DNA of 7,837 bases from a candidate division SR1 bacterium (GTDB lineage Bacteria > Patescibacteriota > Gracilibacteria > Absconditabacterales > Absconditicoccaceae): contig PDOX01000014.1 of NCBI GenBank assembly GCA_002746475.1, forward strand, positions 1-7,837, written 5' to 3'. The notes under the pieces were generated by a model. It was not told where the DNA came from. It was given only the letters and a program-made list of their open reading frames with translations, and did no database searches. Below, in pieces: positions 1 to 6,721 of this stretch; position 1 is the first letter of the stretch; each line of letters opens with the position of its first letter. Both the position numbers and the translations under genes were made by a program.

Positions 1-15
1 TTTTTCTAAACAAAA

Positions 16-86
16 AAATCCCATGCTGTTATTTTTTCTTTTTCTATTTTTAGAATTTTTTTAGAAAAAATAACTCTATGGGGTTT
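16..86. terminator. Long imperfect inverted repeat, possible terminator
   Basis: Bases 16-39 and 63-86 are reverse complements apart from a 2x2 mismatch and two G-T pairs. They form a stem of about 22 pairs around a 23-base AT-rich loop. The GC pairs (CCC with GGG) sit at the base of the stem. On the minus strand the stem is followed directly by a run of T, as in an intrinsic terminator; on the plus strand the following TTTATTAT is a weaker T tract. It could end a gene lying left of the window. No minus-strand gene that would need it is visible to its right. The structure is seen; the function is inferred. Confidence 0.4.
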
Positions 87-226
87 ATTATATACATTTT
101 TTTTCTGGAAATGCAATGGAAGATATTTTTTTCTTGAAAAAGATTTAATAAACATTACACTGAATGAGTTATTTTATCTATTTGTAGATATTTGGTTTAT
201 AATTTTATTATTTGATTAGTAGTATT
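87..226 (+). promoter_or_regulatory. serS upstream region with possible -10 box
   Basis: This is AT-rich sequence with no convincing reading frame. A perfect TATAAT at 198-203 lies 24 bases before the serS ATG, but I see no good -35 box at the right distance, and no Shine-Dalgarno sequence precedes the start. A promoter here with a very short leader is plausible but weakly supported. Confidence 0.3.
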
Positions 227-1462
227 ATGATTGATTTGAAAAAAGTGAGAGAGCATTTGGAGGAGTATAAGCAAGTGTGTATAAACAAAAATGTAGATAT
301 TGATGTAGACAATATTTTAAATTTAGATGAGCAAAGAAAAGTGTTGCAACAAGATATTGATGCGAAAAAAAATGAGCAAAAATTAGCAGGAAAATCTGGT
401 GATTATGAAAAAGCGAAAACAATGAAAGTTGAGATTCAGAATTTAGAAGAACAATATACTGCGGTGGTAGAAGAATTGCATGCTTTAAATTTAAAAATGC
501 CAGATTTTGTACATCCTGATGTTCCTATTGGAAAGTCAGAAGATGATAATGTAGTTACAGAAACCTGGGGAGAAATACCAGATTTTGATTTTGAAATTAA
601 GGACCATGTGGAATTGATGGAAGGTCTAGATATGCTGGATGTGAAGAGAGGAGTAAAACTTGCTGGTGCGCGTTCATATTTTTTGAAAGGAGCAGGGGCG
701 TTGCTAGAAAATGCGGTGTTGCAGTATACTTTTGAAAAAATTGTAAATAAATGATATCAAGTATTGTCTGTTCCAAATATTGTAAATTATGAAGCGTTTA
801 GAGGAACAGGATATTTTCCTGGAGGAGAAGAGGATGCCTATCAATTGGAAAGAGATGAAAAATGGCTGATCGCTACCGCTGAGATTCCATTGGCTGGATA
901 TCATTCTGATGAATTATTAACTGAAGAAGAACTTCCAAAAAAATATGTTGCGATGTCACCATGTTACCGTAGAGAGGCAGGGACCTATGGAAAAGATACG
1001 CGTGGATTATACAGAATCCATCAATTTCAAAAAGTTGAGCAAGTAGTGATTATCCCTGCTGATGAAAAAATGTTGAATCAATTTCATCAAGAAATATTGT
1101 ATAATGCAAAACAGATTTTGGAAGATTTGAATATTCCACATAGAGTGTTGCATTTGTGTACTTGAGATTTAGCGATTGGAAAATATAATTCTCATGACTT
1201 GGAATGCTGGATGCCATCAAGAAATTCGTATGGAGAAACCCATTCTGCAACTTCGTTTTTAGAGTTCCAGTCGAGAAGATTAAATCTAAGATATAAAGAT
1301 AGTGAAGGGAATAATAAATATTGTTATACGCTAAATTGTACAGCGATAGCCAGTCCAAGAATTTTGATTCCTCTCATTGAAAATAATCAAACTGCTGATG
1401 GAAAGATCAAAATCCCAGAAGTATTAAGAAAATATTTTGGAGGAAAAGAAATTATTGGATAA
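227..1462 (+). CDS. serS: Seryl-tRNA synthetase (SerRS), UGA=Gly
   Basis: Class II cytoplasmic aminoacyl-tRNA synthetase that charges tRNA-Ser with serine, using ATP. The 411-residue protein is close to the usual 420-430. It starts with the family-typical MIDLK at ATG 227; a TTG at 212 is in frame but gives an atypical start. Residues 1-100 form the tRNA-binding helical arm. The catalytic core follows, with motif 1 around SVPNIVNYEAFRGTG (181-195), the TAEIPL serine-site segment (217-222), motif 2 with SPCYRREAGTYGKDTRG (244-260) and motif 3 with TLN...PR...E (368-385). Two TGA codons, at 752 (G176) and 1163 (G313), fall at KGYQVLSVPN and in the conserved TGD; reading them as Gly gives one frame to TAA at 1460. 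Motif 3 has NCTA where many bacteria have NGSG, close to the NAT form of other SerRS. It stands alone, followed by a terminator. Confidence 0.97.
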
Positions 1463-1499
1463 TGATTAGTGTTTAATTATTGATTATTAATTAAATCAA

Positions 1500-1555
1500 A
1501 CCCACCCCTGTCCCCTCCCTTATTTCACCCCGCTTCGCGGGGCAGGAGGAGGGGC
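1500..1555. repeat. GC-rich palindromic REP-like element
   Basis: A sharply GC-rich island in AT-rich surroundings. It is built from nested palindromes: CCCCTCC (1512-1518) against GGAGGGG (1548-1554), and CCCCGC (1528-1533) against GCGGGG (1537-1542). It shares the CCCCTCC heptamer and a GC-hairpin module with the element at 7524-7568, though the two are not the same sequence. That composition and nested structure resemble dispersed REP-like palindromes; membership of a genome-wide family is inferred from two related islands only. Confidence 0.5.
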
Positions 1556-1566
1556 TTTTTATTTTT
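1512..1566 (+). terminator. Rho-independent terminator after serS
   Basis: A 7-pair outer stem (1512-1518 with 1548-1554) encloses a 6-pair GC hairpin with a TTC loop (1528-1542). A T tract follows from 1556. It begins 50 bases after the serS stop and precedes the pilB promoter, so it would separate the two transcription units. It coincides with the REP-like island. Confidence 0.7.
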
Positions 1567-1621
1567 ATAAATAATTTTTTGAATATTAAGGTTATATTAA
1601 ATTAAAAAAGAGGTCTTTTTT

Positions 1622-1649
1622 TTGCATTTGAAAAAATTCTGACTATAAT
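1622..1649 (+). promoter_or_regulatory. Probable sigma70-type promoter of pilB cluster
   Basis: There is a perfect TATAAT at 1644-1649 and a weak TTGCAT -35 box at 1622-1627 with a 16-base spacer. Transcription would start near 1656, just before the pilB ATG at 1699. This disfavours the in-frame GTG at 1654 as the start codon. The -10 box is strong and the -35 box matches only in TTG. Confidence 0.5.
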
Positions 1650-1698
1650 AGATGTGTGTGTAAATTTTGAAATTTTATTTTGGCATGATATTCAATCA

Positions 1699-3021
1699 AT
1701 GTTTTGGAAAAATTCAGCAGAATATAAGGAATCATTAGATAAAGCGGTAATGGAATCCAATGTCGTTGATATTTTTGATAATCTTTTGACCATTGGAGTT
1801 GAAGAAGATGCTTCCGATATCCATATTGAACCTATGGAGAATTATTCTAGAATTAGATTAAGAATTGATGGAGTGCTTGTTGAATTGATTCAATATCCTA
1901 AAACTTTGCATGATAGTATTATTTCAAAATTTAAAATTGAATCTGGACAGATGAGACCTGATGAGAAGAGATTGCCTCAAGATGCCAGGGTTTCCAGTGT
2001 GACAAAAACAAATAAAGAAATTGATCTGCGTGCGAATACCTTGCCAACGGTTTGGTGAGAGAAGTTAGTGATGCGTATTGTAGATAAATCGAAAAAGATT
2101 CCTCTTTTGAAAGATTTAGGAATTGAATGAAGAAATAAACTAATTATTGAAAAAACAATTTCTTATCCTAATGGTATTATGTTAAATACAGGTCCTACAG
2201 GAAGTGGAAAGACTACTACTTTGTATTCGTGTCTTGATGAGGTTAATAATCCTGAGGTAAATATTATTACCTATGAAGATCCTGTGGAAAATAAAATGTT
2301 TGGACTTAATCAATCTCAAGTGAGATCTGATATTGGATATACTTTTGCTTCGGGTTTGAGAGCTGGACTGAGACAGGATCCCGATATTATGATGATTTGA
2401 GAAATTCGTGATTTTGAGACCCTTGAAATGGCGATGGAATCTGCCATGACAGGACATTTAGTGTTTAGTACCGTGCATACGAATTCTGCTGTGGAAACGA
2501 TTAGTAGAGTATCAAACTTAGGAGCGAAACCATATATGGTTGCTGGTACTTTCAATCTTGTGATTGCACAGAGATTGGCGAGGAGAATATGTCCTAAGTG
2601 TGTTGCAAAAAAAACTGTAAAAGATGATATTAGATGGAAGCATGCAAAAAATGCTTTTATTAATTTTGATAAGGAAGTTTTGAAAGAGGAGGTTAGATTA
2701 AGAGAAATAACAAAAGAACAGTGGGATGATTTTTTTGTGAAATGAGAAGTGAGATATTGAACTGGAAAAGATCCAGAAACATGATGAGTATGTGAACATT
2801 GTATGGGATCTGGGTATAAGTGAAGAATTGGGTTATATGAGCTGATGGATTATACTGATGAAATTAAAATGATGATTATGCAAGAGAAACCACCCCTTGA
2901 AATAGAGCAGTATGCTTTACAGAAAGGTATGATTACTTTGGAGAGAGATTGAATATTGAAAATTATAAAATGATATTCTGATATGGATGAAATTTATAGA
3001 TTTGTAAAAATTAAGATTTAG
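1699..3021 (+). CDS. pilB: PilB/GspE-family assembly ATPase, UGA=Gly
   Basis: Cytoplasmic hexameric ATPase that drives pilin or pseudopilin polymerisation. The 440 residues hold the N2 domain with ASDIHIEP (38-45), Walker A GPTGSGKT (165-172), Asp box ITYEDPVE (190-197), Walker B DIMMIGEIRD (229-238), His box [12 protein letters not shown] (251-262) and a zinc site of C298/C301 and C365/C368. The usual N-terminal MshEN domain (about 150 residues) is absent, since ATG 1699 starts just before N2. The GTG at 1654 overlaps the predicted transcription start and adds little. Ten TGA codons occur (2056, 2128, 2398, 2743, 2758, 2782, 2785, 2821, 2950, 2971), including the Gly of GEIRD and the Gly of GYKGR. 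The stop is TAG. The retraction ATPase PilT is less likely, because PilT lacks the tetracysteine zinc site. pilC follows after 83 bases, as in type IV pilus loci. Confidence 0.95.
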
Positions 3022-3095
3022 AAATGTAATATAAGAAAATAATATTATACAATAGCATTATAAAATAATAAAAATAAAATTTATTTGATAAAAGT

Positions 3096-3099
3096 GGAG
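3096..3099 (+). promoter_or_regulatory. pilC ribosome binding site
   Basis: GGAG lies five bases before ATG 3105. This supports that start over the in-frame GTG at 3099, which overlaps the site, and over ATG 3111. It is the only clear Shine-Dalgarno sequence at a gene start in the window. Confidence 0.6.
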
Positions 3100-3104
3100 T
3101 GAAA

Positions 3105-4157
3105 ATGGATATGTTTAAACCAAAATTAGGATTGAAAGAAAAAATATCATTTTTTAGATTATTGGCTGTTTCTCAAAAAGCTGGACTTGGAATTAGAGAA
3201 GCATTGATGGCTATTAGACATTCTGAAAATAATGCTACTATGATAGAAGTTTTAACGGATTTGATCAATCAAACATCTGAAGGAATAGATCTTTCGGATG
3301 CAATGCAAAAACATAGTGAATTTTTTAGCACAGGTGAAGTTGAGCTTGTTAGATCTGCTCAACTTACTGGAAATCTGGTTGGGACATTGGATGATATTTT
3401 TAGAGAACTAGAAACGACTGCTGAAATTAATAAAAAAATTAAAAAAGCTACAACATATCCTACGATGTTGCTATTGTTTTCTGCCTGAGCTATCATTGCT
3501 TTGGTGACATTTGCTATTCCTCAGATTGTATCATTATTTCCAGAGGATGCGATACCTCCTTTGACAAAATTTGTCTTGCAATTAGGTGAATTTATGAAAA
3601 CAAGGTGGTATTGGATTATTGGAGGAGGAGTGTGAACAGTTATACTTGTTAAATATTTGTATAAACATGTACTTTCTATTAGAATTATGTTGGATAACTT
3701 ATATTTGAAAATTCCTGTGGTTTCTGGGGTCGTGAGGAATTATTATATGTATAGGTTTTCTAAGTTATTAGGACAATTTTACAAAGCTGGATTGAATCCC
3801 GTAGTTGCTTTAGGGTTGATTGCAAATATTTTGTCAAATGTCAATTATAAAAGAAAGGTATATCAAGTAAAAGGTGATATTGAATGAGGTTTTTCATTTT
3901 ATGAAGCATTAGAAGGATCTCCATTATTTGATCCTATTTTGACACAAATTATTCATGTAGGAGAAGAAACTTGAACAACTGGTGATGTAATGAATAATAT
4001 TTCATGATATTATGAGGATGAATTGAAATTAAAAATTGATATGTTGATGACGGTTATTGAGCCTCTCATAATTGTTGTTGTTGCAGCTGTGATTGGTATG
4101 ATTATGATGTCGGTATTTTTGCCTATGACCGAAATTATGAATGTCATTAGTTGATAG
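3105..4157 (+). CDS. pilC: PilC/GspF-family inner-membrane platform protein, UGA=Gly
   Basis: Polytopic membrane protein on which the assembly ATPase acts. The 350 residues show two T2SSF repeats, each a cytoplasmic four-helix bundle followed by membrane helices. Repeat 1 has KAGLGIREAL (26-35) and SAQLTGNL (84-91), a variant of the usual GExxGxL. Repeat 2 has YKAGLNPVVAL (226-236) and HVGEETG (284-290). Predicted membrane segments lie near 118-142, 168-186 and 317-341. It is somewhat shorter than the usual 400 or so, mostly at the N-terminus. Six TGA codons occur at 3486, 3633, 3885, 3972, 4005 and 4152. The one at 3972 encodes the invariant Gly of GEETG. The last sense codon is TGA, followed directly by TAG. 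With pilB it forms the core of a type IV pilus or type II-like machine; no pilin gene is in the window. Confidence 0.94.
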
Positions 4158-4170
4158 TATTTGTATTTTA

Positions 4171-4198
4171 TTGTTTATATTTTGTTGTTTATATTTTG
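4171..4198 (+). repeat. 14-bp perfect tandem duplication
   Basis: TTGTTTATATTTTG occurs twice head to tail (4171-4184 and 4185-4198) in the gap between pilC and the next gene. It is low in complexity and may be slippage. No regulatory role can be shown. Confidence 0.7.
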
Positions 4199-4212
4199 TT
4201 TTGTATAGACTA

Positions 4213-4791
4213 ATGAAAAAGATAAGTTTCATAGTATTGTTGGGGGTTAGTGTGTTTTTTGTACATCCTTTTGTTTTTTGATCTACAATATTTTCATCAG
4301 TACATAACTTTTCATCAAAAGTTTTTGATACGCATGTTCAAATTTGAAACCATTATAAAAATATTTGAGTACTTTGAAAAGTTGTTACGCTTATTAGATC
4401 ATTAAAAGAAAAGAATAGCGTAGAGGTTTCTGATTATGGTTGGTTGACTGATGAATGACATCAATTAGCTTATAAGTTATTACAGGATGCCCAAGATATG
4501 AAATCTTTTTTGTTTCAGCAATTGAATAGTTTTAAGGCACAAGAACGTTTTTGTTGGAAGCAAAAAAAGTTTTATGATATTAAATTTTTTAGAGCTATGT
4601 GATTGTTATCTGCTGGTGCAATGCAAGAAACTTTGGATGCTTCAATAGAAAGTGAGTGGTGTGCTACTCAGTCGAGAGTTCAATATAATGCGTATAAAAA
4701 AGTATATGATATATTAGAGAGAGAATATACTTTCTTTTCTCAGAGATATGATTATTGGACAGTAAGGAGAAAAGAATTAATGAGAAAATAG
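4213..4791 (+). CDS. Exported protein of unknown function, UGA=Gly
   Basis: I do not recognise the family. The 192-residue protein begins with a good Sec signal peptide: MKK, then a hydrophobic stretch to about residue 22, with likely cleavage after VFG at residue 23. That Gly is itself a TGA codon. The rest looks mostly helical, rich in aromatic and charged residues, with two cysteines (C114, C150) that could form a disulfide outside the membrane, and a basic C-terminus (RRKELMRK). Six of its nine glycines are TGA (4279, 4345, 4366, 4375, 4456, 4600); under the standard code only the last 62 residues would be called. It starts 55 bases after pilC and ends with TAG. No prepilin peptidase motif is present, so it is not an obvious pilin; a link to the pilus machine rests on position alone. 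Confidence 0.8.
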
Positions 4792-4935
4792 AAAATCTCT
4801 TGTTTTTTTTGTTGGTATTGGTATATTTTGGGTAGCAAATAAATTTTCTAAATTTATGTTTATAGTTGTATATTGGCTTTTGTATTAGCTTCTGGGGCTA
4901 GTAATTTGGAGCATTTTAACCTTAATATATATATT
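4792..4935 (+). other. Gap between exported-protein gene and lgt
   Basis: There is no separate gene here. The lgt frame is open back to 4852 (TAA at 4849-4851), so Lgt could start upstream of the ATG at 4936. TTG codons at 4873 and 4906 are alternatives, the second with GGGG about ten bases before it. No clear promoter is visible. Confidence 0.4.
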
Positions 4936-5778
4936 ATGGTTGCTTTTTCGGTATTGTGATATTCTGTCTATTGGTATGGAATTTTTTATTTTGTCTCGTT
5001 TATTTTTGTTTATTTTTTCTTGAAACATCTTGCAACATTTGCTTTTTTGGATATGTTTCCTAGATTGAAAGAAGTATTAGCTACTGAAACAGAGGATATT
5101 TTGCTCTATGCGGTCGGTGGAGTGTTATTATGATGAAGATTAGGATATATTTTGATCTATGATTTAGCGTATTATGTCGCTCATCCTTTGAAAGTTTTTG
5201 CCTTGCACGAGGGAGGTATGGCTTTTATTTGATGAATTATTGGGGTGATTGTTGCTGTTTTAATTTTTAGGAAAGTGAAAAAATTATCTTGGAAGGAATT
5301 TTGGGTGTTGTTTGACGGTGTAGTAGTTATTGTTCCTTTGGCAATTATATTGGGAAGGTTGGGGAATTATCTTAATCAAGAAATTTATGGTATTGTTGTG
5401 GATACTGATATATTAACGAGTAGCTTTTGAACATTTTTGTCAACTCTGAATATTATTCATGTCTATCCCCGTATTGATGATCTTCCAAGGTTTAATACTA
5501 ATCTGATAGCGATGATCTTTGAATGAGGTATTATTTTTATTGTTATGTTAGGTTTATGTATTCAAAGGCTAAAATATTGGGTAAAAAATGACAAAATATT
5601 TCCTGGTGTCTTATCAGGAGTATTCTTGGTCTTATATAGTTTTTTTAGATTTTTTATTGAGTATCTTAGGCAGGATAGTCAGGCTGAGTTTGTGTATTGA
5701 TTGACCAAAAGTCAGTGGTTTTTTGTGGTATTTTTTGTTTTAGGAATTATGGTTATTTGGAGGAGTAAGAGGAGGTAA
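4936..5778 (+). CDS. lgt: Prolipoprotein diacylglyceryl transferase Lgt, UGA=Gly
   Basis: Integral membrane enzyme that transfers diacylglycerol from phosphatidylglycerol to the lipobox cysteine of prolipoproteins. The 280 residues match the usual length. Visible signatures are YWYG (12-15), LLGGRLGYIL (64-73), EGGMAFIGG (92-100), the Lgt signature GRLGNYLNQEIYG (140-152) and YSFFRFFIEYLR (234-245). R141, N144, E149 and G152 match E. coli R143, N146, E151 and G154; Y234, R238 and E242 match Y235, R239 and E243. The otherwise conserved His of GGMSFHGG (E. coli H103) is Ile here (I98). Eight TGA codons occur (4957, 5131, 5134, 5230, 5233, 5428, 5524, 5698), including two tandem pairs at conserved GG. 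The ATG start has no Shine-Dalgarno; upstream TTG starts are possible. The stop is TAA. The next gene encodes a putative lipoprotein substrate. Confidence 0.93.
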
Positions 5779-5822
5779 GTTATTATATAATGATGAAAAA
5801 TATTAAATTTTTAAACTTTCAC

Positions 5823-5850
5823 TTGACATTATATATATATTGATTATATT
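5823..5850 (+). promoter_or_regulatory. Probable sigma70-type promoter
   Basis: A perfect TTGACA (5823-5828) stands 16 bases from TATATT (5845-5850), the best promoter match in the window. Transcription would start near 5857, about 158 bases before the lipoprotein gene, leaving a long leader. Confidence 0.6.
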
Positions 5851-6014
5851 AGAACTCCTAGAATTTCTAGGCTTGGTGTTCATTAACAGTTTTGCTTTAA
5901 AATCTTCACTATATAATATGAAGAGAGGAGTGTCTGTTTTTTGAAATATCAAGAAAATTTAATACGAAATTAAAAATTAAATAATTAAATATAAACAATT
6001 AAAATTTAGAAATT
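5851..6014 (+). other. Untranslated leader or possible small RNA region
   Basis: A small hairpin, CCTAGA-ATT-TCTAGG (5857-5871), sits right at the predicted 5' end. A second TATAAT occurs at 5912-5917, and a purine-rich GAGAGGAG at 5923-5930 without a useful start codon after it. The last 60 bases before ATG 6015 are almost pure A and T. No recognised riboswitch is seen. It may be the 5' leader of the lipoprotein gene, or a small RNA. Confidence 0.35.
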
Positions 6015-6644
6015 ATGAAACGATTAGTGAATTTATTAGTATTAGTAGTATTTGTTCTAACAATGGGAGCATGTACGGAAAAGAACACAGATGGTAAAAT
6101 TACCGAGCAACTAAAACAAGTAGTTCGTGAAAACCCAGGGGAAAAAATTACGATCTATAAAGATAGTATAGTTAGAAAATATGGAATATTCGAAAAAACA
6201 GAATATTTTTACAAAAAACCTATAAAAACGATCTGGTATGATGAAGTATCAAAACAGATACAGGTATTATCAATATCAGATAAGTGGAAATTAACTCATA
6301 TTGATTCTAACGTTCCTTATATCTTAATTACTATATTATTAATATTTAATTTATGTTTAATAATATTATTTGTAAAAATGATATTGTCAATAAGGCGTAA
6401 TATCAAAAAGAGTAAAGAAACAAAAGATGAGATTATAAGAAGGTTAAAAAAAGAATACATAGATATAATATTAACGCCTTTAGGATTGTTTGTTTTTCTA
6501 TATATTGCTTTTCCAGAAGATGTGAGTAATATTACACTAATAGAAATAGAATTAACAAGAGTTTTGTTGATATTATTGATAATAGTTGGAATTTTCTTGA
6601 GAGTTTATTTCATTTCTAAAGAAAGTAAAACTGAAAAAAATTAA
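6015..6644 (+). CDS. Membrane lipoprotein of unknown function
   Basis: I do not recognise the family. The 209-residue protein starts with a lipoprotein signal peptide, MKR plus a hydrophobic core ending in LTMGAC, so C20 would be lipidated by Lgt, encoded just upstream. Residues 21-99 are a hydrophilic, lysine- and tyrosine-rich extracytoplasmic segment. Three hydrophobic segments follow, near 101-125, 151-166 and 183-200, with a charged stretch (127-149) between the first two and a lysine-rich tail. All six glycines are GGN, and there is no TGA in 209 codons, unlike every other gene here. That could mean recent acquisition from a standard-code donor, but six glycines are too few to be sure. 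The A-rich region before ATG lacks a Shine-Dalgarno, which also occurs in Bacteroidota. The stop is TAA, with a terminator right after. Confidence 0.8.
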   Translation: MKRLVNLLVLVVFVLTMGACTEKNTDGKITEQLKQVVRENPGEKITIYKDSIVRKYGIFEKTEYFYKKPIKTIWYDEVSKQIQVLSISDKWKLTHIDSNVPYILITILLIFNLCLIILFVKMILSIRRNIKKSKETKDEIIRRLKKEYIDIILTPLGLFVFLYIAFPEDVSNITLIEIELTRVLLILLIIVGIFLRVYFISKESKTEKN

Positions 6645-6660
6645 CTAAAAACCACCAAGA

Positions 6661-6699
6661 AAAAAAGCCACTGAATTAACTATTCGGTAGCTTTTTTTT
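6661..6699. terminator. Bidirectional terminator between convergent genes
   Basis: The left arm 6661-6675 (A6 then GCCACTGAA) pairs with the right arm 6683-6697 (TTCGGTAGC then T's), with one mismatch and one G-T pair, around a 7-base loop. T8 follows on the plus strand and A6 precedes, so it works in both directions. It lies between the ends of the lipoprotein gene and tgt. Confidence 0.8.
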
Positions 6700-6721
6700 C
6701 TATCAAAAAATATTTTCTTTT

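Noticed and set aside
1654..1698. GTG at 1654 as pilB start
   Set aside because: The predicted transcription start from the TATAAT box at 1644-1649 falls at or after it, and the extra 15 residues match nothing in the family.
227..3021. Reading TGA as Trp (code 4) or as selenocysteine
   Set aside because: TGA falls on conserved glycines (GEIRD, TGD, GETG), never on conserved Trp or Cys; Trp is written TGG throughout; there are far too many sites for selenocysteine.
227..3021. serS, pilB and pilC as broken pseudogenes under the standard code
   Set aside because: All breaks are TGA only, all lie in one frame per gene, and each sits where the family has or tolerates Gly. There are no TAA, TAG or frameshifts inside.
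4029..4232. Minus-strand frame opposite the pilC end
   Set aside because: Low-complexity Asn/His-rich product antisense to pilC, typical of a shadow in AT-rich DNA.
5790..5852. Short 20-codon frame starting ATGATG after lgt
   Set aside because: It overlaps the strong promoter at 5823-5850, is very short, has a poorly spaced Shine-Dalgarno, and resembles no known peptide.
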